Assembly (NCBI RefSeq): GCF_900112985.1
Contig: NZ_FONS01000011.1
Location: forward strand, 57,068 to 121,067
Source of the DNA: Pedobacter antarcticus
GTDB lineage: Bacteria; Bacteroidota; Bacteroidia; Sphingobacteriales; Sphingobacteriaceae
DNA length: 64,000 nucleotides
Direction: 5' to 3'
Made by a program: the position numbers and the translations under genes. A model generated the notes under the pieces. The model was given only the letters and a program-made list of their open reading frames with translations, ran no database searches and was not told the origin of the DNA. Positions 34,778-43,427 of this stretch are shown piece by piece (positions within the stretch are counted from its first letter, which is position 1; the number at the start of each line of letters is the position of its first letter).

Positions 34778-35819
34778 TTAAAATTTTTAAGCTTACTGAG
34801 AAAAACAGACTGTTGTCTCTGATTTCAATATCATCTCCTGAAATTAGTCTATACCTTTCAGCCAGGTTGGCCAGTCCGCTCCCTGTATGATAATCGATAG
34901 TACTTCTTAACTGAATGTTGTTCGTGACGACAATCCAGTTCCCTTGCTGGATGATTTCTATATCTAAAGGAGTCGCGACTGTTAATTCATTATGTTTAAT
35001 TGCGTTCTCCAGGAGTGGTTGCAGAGAAAAGACCGGGAGGACACAGGCAGAGTTTTCTGCGTCGATAACGTTAAAGGTGAAATTTAATGCGCTACCAAAA
35101 CGGACTTTTTGCATTTCCAGATAATCCATAGAGAGTTTCAGCTCTTCTTTTAGTGTCGCTATACCATCTTTATTATTGGAGACGGATACTCGAAGGAAGT
35201 TCGAAAGACGCATCAGGTAATCCTCCGCACGTTCCGGACTTTTTTTTATGAGCGATTTTAGAATATTTAGTGCATTAAAAAGGAAGTGAGGGTGTATTTG
35301 TTGCAGCAGCAGTTGGTATGCTGCTTCAGATCTGGCAGTATTCAATAATGAATTCTCCAGTTGTGCTTTATTATTCGCATCCTGGACGATAATAAAGTTT
35401 TGAAGTAATAGCAGCATTCCATTAGTGAGCATTCCCTGGAGGCTTAAATAAAAGTAAACCACATCGCCTTTTACTCTTAATGGGGTGGTTGGAGCTGTAG
35501 TATAACCCCTGTCAACCAGTTCCGTGTTTATAAAATAGAGACCAAGAATGACCAGAATACTCATTAATAAACTCGAGGTATAGAAAAAACAATCGTAAAA
35601 CAGCTCATTGCCATGTTTTCTCTTTTCAGTGAAGAGCAGGAGCCCTATATTTCCCAGGCTCATTAGATTCAATAAGATGAATACGTTTATTACCCGGTTT
35701 AAAGCTCCCAGGAAGCTTTCATCCTCCATTGTAGCCGACAACAGCAAGAAAAAACTCATACCGATAGAAAAGTATATACTTAACTTCAGAAGGTTTTTCA
35801 ACGGAAGCTTATTCGTCAT
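34749..35819 (-). CDS. LytS-type sensor histidine kinase (His_kinase family)
   Basis: 356 residues with several hydrophobic segments in the first ~160 (four to five predicted helices), then a His_kinase domain with QQIHPHFLFNALNILKSLI, where the phospho-accepting His is in the PHFLFN motif, and a HATPase with QPLLENAIKHN and a glycine-rich G box SGLANLAER. ATG 35819 is preferred to the upstream ATG at 35855. Such kinases often respond to membrane state. Partner of the LytTR regulator. Confidence 0.92.
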   Translation of the reverse strand: MTNKLPLKNLLKLSIYFSIGMSFFLLLSATMEDESFLGALNRVINVFILLNLMSLGNIGLLLFTEKRKHGNELFYDCFFYTSSLLMSILVILGLYFINTELVDRGYTTAPTTPLRVKGDVVYFYLSLQGMLTNGMLLLLQNFIIVQDANNKAQLENSLLNTARSEAAYQLLLQQIHPHFLFNALNILKSLIKKSPERAEDYLMRLSNFLRVSVSNNKDGIATLKEELKLSMDYLEMQKVRFGSALNFTFNVIDAENSACVLPVFSLQPLLENAIKHNELTVATPLDIEIIQQGNWIVVTNNIQLRSTIDYHTGSGLANLAERYRLISGDDIEIRDNSLFFSVSLKILNDEDCNHRR

Positions 35820-35889
35820 GGCAAAATATTTTTTGGTGTCTGGAATAATATGCAAATATAATCATGAATATAGCAATGGTGAGATGCGT

Positions 35890-36870
35890 TTATCTGCGCG
35901 ATCCGGGACTTGGTAATACGAAAGATAAGCTCATGTTGAAGAATGTTGACGCTATTTTTGTTTTTGCACGGTAATCATCGTATTTGTCATTTACGCGGAT
36001 AAGCCTGGTTGTCAGTGTGTTTCTGAATCCGCCTTTTATCCCAAGTAAAAAGTTCTTTCCTAAAAGATATTCATAGCCGATATTACTGAAGATTTCGTTT
36101 GAGATCCATTCGTAATTGCCACTACGGTTTACGCCGTCGCCGTCGAGTTTAAGAAAAAATGAATCATTACGGAGTTCTGCTCCGGCACTCAGCCATCCGT
36201 TCAATACGCCAGAACGCCGGAATATCAGTTTCTGAGGGAGTATAGCGTCAATTTCCCAGTCACTTCCTGAGAATTTATGCCAGTAGGAATAAACCGGAAT
36301 TACGGGAACCAAACTGGATTTATCCAGGACTAATGAGAGGCCTAATGTCGAGATTGTCGACGCAGAAGCTTTAATCACAAGTGTGGAGGTTACCAATCCG
36401 TTGATCTTTTTTATGCCAAAAAAATTAGTACTTCCTATAATTACAGTTCCGTTGGTGATAAGCACTTTATTCCACAGCTTTCCAATATAGGTAGCTGATA
36501 ATAATGCGTCGAAATCGCTATACTTCGTTTCAGTTTTCTGATACTGATTATTCATATCGTCAACCTTTTTATAGTGATTGATTGACTGTCTGGTATATAG
36601 CACACCTGCGATTAATGAAAACCGATTTTTCTTATAGATTGGGATTGCGCCGTTGATTTTGAATCTTGATCCTGAAACTTCACCTTGTTCCTGTAGTTCG
36701 CCACCTTTATTAGATATTTTGTAGTCGGAATTGCCAAAATAATCCTGCTGAATTGTCAGTCTTTTGAAGGCGGGATAAGGTATTGTTGTCTGAGTACTGT
36801 ATTTTAAGGTATCCTGGGCTTTTGCCGATATTGAAAGCTGTGCTACTAACAGAAACAAAGGTATCTTCAT
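35890..36870 (-). CDS. Predicted outer-membrane protein (DUF6268-like)
   Basis: 326 residues with a signal peptide (cleavage after ISAKA, about residue 18) and beta-strand-rich sequence with periodic aromatic residues, ending in a strand (TFFNMSLSFVL). I believe it matches the DUF6268 type often found next to LytTR systems, a recollection I cannot check here. It lies 70 bases upstream of the kinase on the same strand, so it may be co-transcribed or a target. Confidence 0.7.
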   Translation of the reverse strand: MKIPLFLLVAQLSISAKAQDTLKYSTQTTIPYPAFKRLTIQQDYFGNSDYKISNKGGELQEQGEVSGSRFKINGAIPIYKKNRFSLIAGVLYTRQSINHYKKVDDMNNQYQKTETKYSDFDALLSATYIGKLWNKVLITNGTVIIGSTNFFGIKKINGLVTSTLVIKASASTISTLGLSLVLDKSSLVPVIPVYSYWHKFSGSDWEIDAILPQKLIFRRSGVLNGWLSAGAELRNDSFFLKLDGDGVNRSGNYEWISNEIFSNIGYEYLLGKNFLLGIKGGFRNTLTTRLIRVNDKYDDYRAKTKIASTFFNMSLSFVLPSPGSRR

Positions 36871-37098
36871 ATTTTTTCGCTAAAAATGCGAAGGACATGT
36901 GTTTGTTTAAAGCCTTTTCGCGGTGAACCGGACAATTGCTTCCCTGAAACGTTTCATTTAAATGGTGTAATATCTGCGGTAATTTTGTTCTCGTCATATT
37001 TTTGTAAAACGAATAATTTTTAGCTTTTTGGCATAATTCATGATTAACTCTAAACGGTTTATACCAGTTTCTACTGGTATTTTAGGTTAATAACAATG
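36871..37098. other. Intergenic sequence between the OMP gene and repeat copy 2
   Basis: About 230 bases without a convincing ORF. ATACCAGT/ACTGGTAT (37061-37080) is a perfect 8-bp stem with a 4-base loop. GGTTTATACC at 37056-37065 is the reverse complement of GGTATAAACC near 33354-33363, a 10-base match by the other copy. Confidence 0.3.
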
Positions 37099-37167
37099 TC
37101 TGGTTTAGACAGGTTTACTATTTGGTTAGAAAAGGGATGTTTTGGTTGAACATCCCTTTCTTATTTT
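37099..37167 (+). repeat. Duplicated terminator-bearing element, copy 2
   Basis: Direct-orientation copy of the 33522-33590 element. GTCT/AGAC (37098-37110), TATTTGGTTAGAA (37119-37131), then GGGATGT (37134-37140) and ACATCCC (37150-37156) with TTTCTTATTTTT. The stem and T-tract mark a plus-strand terminator with no plus-strand gene upstream. Confidence 0.65.
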
Positions 37168-37193
37168 TAAAGTAAATGGTTTTGTAAAACAGT

Positions 37194-37889
37194 TTAGAGC
37201 AGATTCCGGGTAATTTTCCCTTTAATCATAAATAGTTTTCTGATAGAGATTTTTTGTAATACAGTGTCGCCTCTGAAATTGGGATTTGAAGCCCTCATTA
37301 TAATTTTTTCGGATGATGGATGTTCAAACAAAAGCTTTATGGTAATCAGGCTGTTCGCTGTTTCATCCGTTTGGATTAAATAAGCTTCTCCCCATTGTAT
37401 AATATCTTTATGAAGAACTTCTCTGACTGCTATGATTTCGCCACTTGCAAACTTAGGATACATGCTGTCACCGAATACAGGTAGATAGGCGTCGCAATCG
37501 TTAAAAGGTCTGAAGTTTACATAATATTCAGGGCTTTCGTTAAGAATATTCCTGTCTCCGCTGAAATCGGAAAGATTTACATTAAGATAGGGCACTCCCT
37601 CTTTTTTTGATTCTGCGTGATAACCAGATGTTGGTTGCTGTTCCTGGGGCGGATTGGTTTTTAATAACATATCTCCGTGTCCCGTGTCTAGAAAATGGGT
37701 GTTCAGATTATAGTATCGGATAATCTCCTCTGATAACCTTTTACCGATTGATCTTGCTCCATTTTCAATGGGGGAGAAATTATTGACGTGTTTAGCAATT
37801 GGTCCGTAAAATTCCTGAAGAGTCATCTTTAGATGAATCCTGATTTTTTTTAATCTGGGCCCTACGTTTTTTCTTTGGTGATCAATCAT
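37194..37889 (-). CDS. LexA/CI-like regulator with S24 peptidase fold
   Basis: 231 residues. An N-terminal XRE-type helix-turn-helix (about 10-60, LKMTLQEFYGPIAKHVNNFSPIENG) is followed by an S24/LexA serine-protease-like domain with Ser142 in FGDSMYPKF and Lys185 in LITIKLLF. A clear cleavage dipeptide (Ala-Gly or Cys-Gly) is not seen in the linker, so cleavage is uncertain. No phage genes are near, so this is an orphan regulator, perhaps a former prophage repressor or a stress switch. Confidence 0.85.
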   Translation of the reverse strand: MIDHQRKNVGPRLKKIRIHLKMTLQEFYGPIAKHVNNFSPIENGARSIGKRLSEEIIRYYNLNTHFLDTGHGDMLLKTNPPQEQQPTSGYHAESKKEGVPYLNVNLSDFSGDRNILNESPEYYVNFRPFNDCDAYLPVFGDSMYPKFASGEIIAVREVLHKDIIQWGEAYLIQTDETANSLITIKLLFEHPSSEKIIMRASNPNFRGDTVLQKISIRKLFMIKGKITRNLL

Positions 37890-38079
37890 GTATTATTGTA
37901 TAAGAGGTTTTATAAATATATAGCATTCTTTAGTTCTTTGTTATTTCTTCGTGAGAATTTATATTGCAATATATGAAATATTACTTATTATTAGAAATTA
38001 TATTTCTAATTAAAATATTTTAATTATTTTTATAGAAATCAGATTGAAATAGTTGGCATTGAATTTTATCGTCCTGAAT

Positions 38080-38110
38080 TTTAAGCATGCGCTTAGAATT
38101 GTTAACTTTG
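38080..38110 (+). promoter_or_regulatory. Promoter of kbl
   Basis: TTTA (38080-38083), a 19-base spacer and TAACTTTG (38103-38110), an exact -7 match; 20 bases to the kbl ATG. Confidence 0.6.
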
Positions 38111-38130
38111 GTTGACCAACAAAGATCAAT

Positions 38131-39318
38131 ATGTACAAAACTTTACAACCGGTTCTTCAGCAAGAACTGGAGCAAATAGAAAAAGACGGACTGTATAAAA
38201 GAGAACGGGTAATTATAACTCCACAGGGGGCAGACATCAAAGTCAGTACCGGGCAGGAGGTCATTAACTTCTGTGCAAATAACTACCTTGGCTTATCTTC
38301 GGATCCTAGAGTTACTGCAGCTGCTAAGGACGCAATTGATAAATATGGTTATGGAATGTCGTCTGTAAGATTTATTTGTGGAACCCAGGATATACATAAA
38401 GAACTGGAGCAAAAGCTCTCCGATTTCCTGGGTACAGAAGATACCATATTGTATGCTGCTGCGTTTGACGCTAACGGCGGTGTGTTTGAACCATTGTTTA
38501 ACGATCAGGATGCTATTATCTCTGATGAACTGAATCATGCATCTATTATTGATGGTGTTCGCTTGTGTAAAGCTAAAAGGTTCCGTTATAAACACAGTGA
38601 TATGGAAGATCTGGAAGCACAGTTAAAAGCTGCATCCGGATGTCGTCACCGCATAATTGTTACTGACGGAGCATTTTCAATGGACGGCACGATTGCAGCA
38701 CTAGATAAGATCTGTGATCTGGCTGATAAATACCAAGCACTTGTAATGATTGACGAGTCTCATTGTTCTGGATTCATGGGTAAGACAGGCAGGGGCACAC
38801 ATGAGCATTGCGGAGTAATGGACAGGATAGATATTATTACAGGTACATTGGGTAAAGCTCTAGGTGGTGCTTCAGGAGGATTTACCGCAGGTAAAAAAGA
38901 AATTATTGACATGCTGCGTCAGCGTTCCAGACCGTATCTTTTCTCTAACACACTTGCACCGGCAATTGCGGGTGCTTCCGTGGCAGTTCTTGAACTGTTA
39001 AGTGAAACAACTTCCTTAAGAGATAAATTAGAAAAAAACACAATGTATTTTCGCGAGCAGATGACTGCTGCCGGATTTGATATTAAGGAAGGTATTCATC
39101 CGATTGTTCCGGTTATGCTTTACGATGCTAAATTGGCGCAGGAATTTGCAGCCAGAATGCTGGAAGAAGGAATTTATGTAATCGGTTTTTATTATCCCGT
39201 TGTTCCTCAGGGCAAAGCGAGAATCCGTGTTCAGCTTTCTGCTGCGCATGAGCAGCACCATTTAGATAAAGCAATTGCTGCATTTATAAAAATTGGTAAA
39301 GAACTGAAGGTAATCTAG
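38131..39318 (+). CDS. kbl: Glycine C-acetyltransferase (2-amino-3-ketobutyrate CoA ligase)
   Basis: PLP enzyme that cleaves 2-amino-3-oxobutyrate with CoA to glycine and acetyl-CoA in threonine breakdown, or runs in reverse. The 395 residues belong to the alpha-oxoamine synthase family, with PLP lysine K242 in TGTLGKALGGASGG and DESHCSGFMG. Threonine dehydrogenase is not adjacent. It ends in a terminator. Confidence 0.93.
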   Translation: MYKTLQPVLQQELEQIEKDGLYKRERVIITPQGADIKVSTGQEVINFCANNYLGLSSDPRVTAAAKDAIDKYGYGMSSVRFICGTQDIHKELEQKLSDFLGTEDTILYAAAFDANGGVFEPLFNDQDAIISDELNHASIIDGVRLCKAKRFRYKHSDMEDLEAQLKAASGCRHRIIVTDGAFSMDGTIAALDKICDLADKYQALVMIDESHCSGFMGKTGRGTHEHCGVMDRIDIITGTLGKALGGASGGFTAGKKEIIDMLRQRSRPYLFSNTLAPAIAGASVAVLELLSETTSLRDKLEKNTMYFREQMTAAGFDIKEGIHPIVPVMLYDAKLAQEFAARMLEEGIYVIGFYYPVVPQGKARIRVQLSAAHEQHHLDKAIAAFIKIGKELKVI

Positions 39319-39340
39319 TTTTTGCTGATTTATATTTTTT

Positions 39341-39370
39341 AAGGCCTCCTGTTTTACGGGAGGCCTTTTT
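39341..39370 (+). terminator. Terminator of kbl
   Basis: AAGGCCTCC and GGAGGCCTT (39341-39349 and 39359-39367) with a T-run after. Confidence 0.88.
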
Positions 39371-39437
39371 AATTTATATTAAAGCCGTCAAAACTATCTC
39401 TGCCGCTATATCTGTATTCACATATTAATGAAATTGC

Positions 39438-39445
39438 TATATTTG
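39438..39445 (+). promoter_or_regulatory. -7 element just before pheS
   Basis: TATATTTG is an exact TAnnTTTG match ending only 5 bases before the pheS ATG. If used, the start of transcription would be at or next to the ATG, giving a near-leaderless mRNA. Confidence 0.45.
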
Positions 39446-39450
39446 GCCTT

Positions 39451-40488
39451 ATGTTGCAAGATCAGATCACCCAGTATACCCAGGAAATTAACGCCTTTTC
39501 TACTGAAAATGCGGAAGAACTGGAACAATTCAGAATCAGATTCCTAGGGACTAAAGGAATCATAAAAGACATATTTGACGAGTTTAAGGCGGTATCTCCA
39601 GAGGAAAAAAGAACCCTTGGAAAGGTGTTAAACGAATTTAAGCAACTTGCAGAAGCCAAATATCTTTCACTGAAAGCAAATGAACCGGTGACCGGTGATC
39701 AGAAAACTGCCGGAATGGATCTTACACTGCCTGGAAATGGTATTGAGTTGGGCGCCCGCCACCCTTTGGCACTGGTTCGCAGAGAAATCGTTGATATCTT
39801 CAATAAACTAGGATTTATTGTTGCGGAAGGACCGGAGATTGAAGATGACTGGCATAACTTCTCTGCACTTAATTTCCCTGAAGAACATCCTGCGCGGGAT
39901 ATGCAGGATACATTTTTCATTAGAAAAGGTGGCGAGAGTGGAGATATCGCATTAAGAACCCATACTTCTTCAGTCCAGGTCAGGATGATGGAAGCAGGAA
40001 AACCACCGTTTCGTGCGCTGATGCCTGGACGTGTATACCGCAATGAGGCAATATCTGCCAGAGCACATTGCTTTTTCCATCAGGTTGAAGGTCTATATGT
40101 AGATGAAAATGTTTCTTTTGCCGATCTGAAACAAACCTTATTCTATTTTGTACAGGAACTTTATGGCGAAGGGACAAAAGTGCGCTTTCGCCCGTCTTAT
40201 TTTCCTTTTACAGAACCATCTGCAGAAATGGATATATCCTGCACAATCTGTAAAGGCGCGGGCTGTCAACTATGTAAATATAGCGGTTGGGTAGAGATTT
40301 TGGGATGTGGCATGGTTGACCCTAATGTGCTGGAAAACTGTGGAATTGATAGTAAGAAATATAGCGGATTTGCATTTGGGATGGGAATTGAAAGGATTGC
40401 AAACTTAAAGTTTGAAATCCGGGATTTGCGTCTCTTCTCAGAAAATGATGCAAGGTTCCTTAAGCAGTTTAAAACGTCCTTAATTTGA
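39451..40488 (+). CDS. pheS: Phenylalanine-tRNA ligase alpha subunit
   Basis: Catalytic alpha subunit of the heterotetrameric PheRS. The 345 residues have an N-terminal coiled-coil arm (about 1-85) and a class II core with motif 2 (MPGRVYRNEAISARAHCFFHQVEGLYVDENV) and motif 3 (GFAFGMGIERIANLK). The partner pheT is not in the window, as in many Bacteroidetes where the two are separate. Confidence 0.97.
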   Translation: MLQDQITQYTQEINAFSTENAEELEQFRIRFLGTKGIIKDIFDEFKAVSPEEKRTLGKVLNEFKQLAEAKYLSLKANEPVTGDQKTAGMDLTLPGNGIELGARHPLALVRREIVDIFNKLGFIVAEGPEIEDDWHNFSALNFPEEHPARDMQDTFFIRKGGESGDIALRTHTSSVQVRMMEAGKPPFRALMPGRVYRNEAISARAHCFFHQVEGLYVDENVSFADLKQTLFYFVQELYGEGTKVRFRPSYFPFTEPSAEMDISCTICKGAGCQLCKYSGWVEILGCGMVDPNVLENCGIDSKKYSGFAFGMGIERIANLKFEIRDLRLFSENDARFLKQFKTSLI

Positions 40489-40586
40489 TAATTGGCCGGA
40501 TTTACTCTTTCATAGCTGAAAAAGAATTAATGCAGCCGGCAATACAGCATTATATCACCGGAATAACTTACCAGTATAACTAATTG

Positions 40587-41162
40587 ATGGAACCAGAAAA
40601 AATTAAAGAAAGCATCATTAGAGCTGCTAAAGAATTATTCAGAAAATACGGCTATCACAAGACTAGTGTAAATGAAATTGCAAAGAAGGCACGCATAGCA
40701 AAAGCTACAATTTATAAATACTTTGAGAGTAAGGAACAGATCCTTGACGCAATTCTCATGAATTATCTGGACCTCAATCTACATGAGATTTTAAAAAACA
40801 AAGCCCAATTTTCTGACGAAGAAGAGCATCTGAAAGCCCTTGTTATGAAAACATGCCGGCTAACCTATACCGTTTGCAACGAATTTATTGGTTGGGACTT
40901 TGTTCGTGAGAACGCCAACTCACAAGAGTTTCTGAAACACCTTTCAGATCAGCTGGAATCGCTATTGCTTTCTGCATATCTAGGTTTGGATCACTTTAAA
41001 AACAATCCATCAAGAAGGGAAGGGTTAGCATTTCTTTTGAAAGCCAGTAAGAGTATTGTGTTTTCTTTTGCGTTCACATCTGTCAGCGATGCAGATGTCA
41101 GGAAGAATTTTGTGAGTTTTCAAAAAGAACTTTTGCCTTTCCTCGTTAAAGCTGCTTTGTAA
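40587..41162 (+). CDS. TetR-family transcriptional regulator
   Basis: 191 residues, with the TetR N-terminal helix-turn-helix (IRAAKELFRKYGYHKTSVNEIAKKARIAKATIYKYFESKEQIL, about 10-52) and a helical ligand-binding C-terminal domain. ATG 40587 is preferred to TTG 40584. No obvious target gene; the next gene is rlmD after a 348-base gap. Ligand unknown. Confidence 0.9.
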   Translation: MEPEKIKESIIRAAKELFRKYGYHKTSVNEIAKKARIAKATIYKYFESKEQILDAILMNYLDLNLHEILKNKAQFSDEEEHLKALVMKTCRLTYTVCNEFIGWDFVRENANSQEFLKHLSDQLESLLLSAYLGLDHFKNNPSRREGLAFLLKASKSIVFSFAFTSVSDADVRKNFVSFQKELLPFLVKAAL

Positions 41163-41495
41163 TTGTAAATCTTTCTAGTTTTTTGTCTCATTATGTCTTT
41201 TGGACCAATTTGGTTTTCGGTATGTTTTCTATTACCTTTACGAAATAACGTCAAGATAATGAGCAAGGAAGTCTTGGAGATAACCATTTTGGTAGAAGAA
41301 AAATTTGATGTCAGTTTTAATCTGGATCTTGGGTTTTTTGGATTAATTCTAAAATTTTTCGGGTATTAAAATCTTAATAAGCACAATAACTGATCTGCTC
41401 CGTTCCAGAGCACGCTGAACTTCTCTTGTCTCGCATTTTCTTCAATCTTTTAGCCTCTTCCTACTCAAAAAATAGGAACTGTTGATTACAAATTT
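41163..41495. other. Intergenic region between the TetR gene and rlmD
   Basis: AT-rich, with no ORF or RNA gene seen. Confidence 0.35.
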
Positions 41496-41503
41496 TAGCT
41501 TTG
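41496..41503 (+). promoter_or_regulatory. -7 element of rlmD
   Basis: TAGCTTTG, exact TAnnTTTG, ends 7 bases before the rlmD ATG, again suggesting a very short leader. No TTTG -33 at the expected distance. Confidence 0.4.
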
Positions 41504-41510
41504 CAGCAGA

Positions 41511-42926
41511 ATGAGCAGAAATAAAAGAAGTGGAACAGTAACTATCCTGCCGGAACTGCAGATTATTGATATTGCGGAAGAAGGAAAAGGCGTTGCTAAA
41601 GCGGACGAATTGGTTGTCTTTGTTGATAAAGCTGTACCGGGAGATATCGTAGACGTTAAGGTCGTTAAAAAGAAAAAGAATTTTGCGGAGGCTGTTATAG
41701 AGAAGCTACACACAGCATCTGATTTGAGGACTGACCCATTTTGCGCACATTTTGGAACGTGCGGTGGTTGCAAGTGGCAGCACATGCAGTACGATGCGCA
41801 ACTACATTTTAAACAAAAAAATGTAGAAGCTGCATTACAGCGTCTGGCTAAAATTGACACTTCAGGTATGGAACCTATTCTGGGTTCGGCAGAAAATAAA
41901 TATTACAGAAACAAATTAGAATATACTTTTTCCAATAAACGCTGGTTGGACCAGGGAGACATGGATGGCGTAGAAGGGCTGGAAATGAATGCACTTGGCT
42001 TTCATGTACCTTTAAGGTTCGATAAAATTCTTGATATCAATCATTGTTATCTGCAGGCAGAGCCATCTAATACGATCAGAAATCATGTTCGGGCATATGC
42101 ACTGCAAAACGGACTTAGCTTCTACGACCTGAGGAACCATGAAGGTGATCTGAGAAATCTGATTATCCGCACCTCTTCTAACGGGGAAGTAATGATAGTG
42201 GTTGTTTTTGCTTATGCTGAGCAGGAGAAAGTGGACGGACTGATGGCAGATCTTCAGCAGAATTTTCCGGAAATTACTTCCCTGATGTATATTATGAATC
42301 AAAAAAAGAATGATACTATTTTTGATCAGGAAGTTATTACTTATGCAGGTCGTGATTATATTTTTGAAGAGATGAACGGTCTTAAGTTTAAGATTGGAGC
42401 CAAGTCCTTTTATCAGACCAATTCCCTACAGGCTCACGAACTTTATAAAATAACCAAAGAGTTCGCCGGTTTTAAAGGTGATGAACTTGTTTACGATCTT
42501 TATACTGGTGCTGGTACTATTGCCAATTTTGTGGCGGATAGTGTGAGGCAGGTAGTTGGTGTTGAATATGTGCCTACAGCGATAGAAGACGCCAAATTCA
42601 ATTCTCAACTTAATGGAATTAATAATACCCTGTTTTATGCAGGTGATATGAAAGATATCCTTACACGTGACTTTATAGCAGAACATGGTAAACCTGATGT
42701 GGTCATCACAGATCCGCCAAGGGCAGGTATGCATGCTGATGTTGTAGAGCGTCTAATGGAGATGGAAGCTGAAAAAATCGTGTATGTTAGCTGTAACGCT
42801 GCAACTCAGGCCAGAGACCTGGCGATACTTAAAGAAAAGTATGAAGTCAGCCGGATTAAACCCGTAGACATGTTTCCACATACCCAGCATGTGGAGAATG
42901 TTGTATTGTTAACACTAATAAAGTAA
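41511..42926 (+). CDS. rlmD: 23S rRNA (uracil-C5)-methyltransferase, RlmD/RumA type
   Basis: SAM-dependent m5U methyltransferase of 471 residues. An N-terminal TRAM domain (about 20-75, IVDVKVVKKKKNFAEA), then Fe-S cysteines in FCAHFGTCGGCKWQ, then the methyltransferase domain with the SAM motif YDLYTGAGTIANFV and catalytic cysteine in YVSCNAATQARDL. It belongs to the RumA/RlmCD family; the position modified (1939 in E. coli, or 747 and 1939) cannot be told from sequence. 18 bases before the following unknown gene. Confidence 0.94.
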   Translation: MSRNKRSGTVTILPELQIIDIAEEGKGVAKADELVVFVDKAVPGDIVDVKVVKKKKNFAEAVIEKLHTASDLRTDPFCAHFGTCGGCKWQHMQYDAQLHFKQKNVEAALQRLAKIDTSGMEPILGSAENKYYRNKLEYTFSNKRWLDQGDMDGVEGLEMNALGFHVPLRFDKILDINHCYLQAEPSNTIRNHVRAYALQNGLSFYDLRNHEGDLRNLIIRTSSNGEVMIVVVFAYAEQEKVDGLMADLQQNFPEITSLMYIMNQKKNDTIFDQEVITYAGRDYIFEEMNGLKFKIGAKSFYQTNSLQAHELYKITKEFAGFKGDELVYDLYTGAGTIANFVADSVRQVVGVEYVPTAIEDAKFNSQLNGINNTLFYAGDMKDILTRDFIAEHGKPDVVITDPPRAGMHADVVERLMEMEAEKIVYVSCNAATQARDLAILKEKYEVSRIKPVDMFPHTQHVENVVLLTLIK

Positions 42927-42944
42927 TATCTAAAAGAAGAACAG

Positions 42945-43343
42945 ATGGATGTAGAAGATTTAATGCCTCAGCAACCTGAGAATGGAAATACCGCGAAAAA
43001 GGTAAGTCCGCTGGTTAGCCTGGAAAAAGATCTCGAGCTATATAATGATTCAGTGAGAGAAATTGCGGTAGAGATTATTGCAGAAGGAATTACACAATAT
43101 CCGATTTTTGTAGCACATCAACATACGGTGTCTATTGGAGAAGTTATCCTTAATAAAGAAGAGCTGAATACAAACTGGACTATTCAGGCTTCTACATTTG
43201 AAGAATTTGTAGAAAAGGGAATTATTAAACCAGAGTTAAAAGAGCTATTCATCAAAAACTATAAAAAGCCGGAAGACTTTATGTGTGTTTTTGTGATTGT
43301 CCCTGAAGGAGCGAACTTTATTTACTATCCGTATAAAAGTTAG
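42945..43343 (+). CDS. Conserved-looking protein of unknown function
   Basis: 132 residues, acidic, with a low-complexity N-terminus (about 1-25) and a compact alpha/beta body (EIAVEIIAEGITQYPIFVAHQ, then FEEFVEKGIIKPELKELF). No membrane segment or signal peptide. I do not recognise it. Located right after rlmD in the same direction and ending in an 18-bp inverted repeat. Confidence 0.7.
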   Translation: MDVEDLMPQQPENGNTAKKVSPLVSLEKDLELYNDSVREIAVEIIAEGITQYPIFVAHQHTVSIGEVILNKEELNTNWTIQASTFEEFVEKGIIKPELKELFIKNYKKPEDFMCVFVIVPEGANFIYYPYKS

Positions 43344-43360
43344 TATCCACGCATACGGTT

Positions 43361-43403
43361 ATATTAAGAAAGGGTATCCATTAAAGATACCCTTTCTTAA
43401 TAT
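43361..43403. terminator. Perfect 18-bp inverted repeat, probable bidirectional terminator
   Basis: ATATTAAGAAAGGGTATC (43361-43378) is followed by a 7-base loop and its exact complement (43386-43403). It sits between convergent genes and ends in A/T-rich arms. No long T-run outside the stem, so it may terminate weakly or act as an RNA stability element. Confidence 0.6.
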
Positions 43404-43427
43404 ACAACATTTTGTTAGCAGGATAAT

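Noticed and set aside
36710..36997. A 95-codon minus-strand ORF overlapping the outer-membrane protein start
   Set aside because: It overlaps the signal peptide of the outer-membrane protein in another frame and shows no recognisable protein features.
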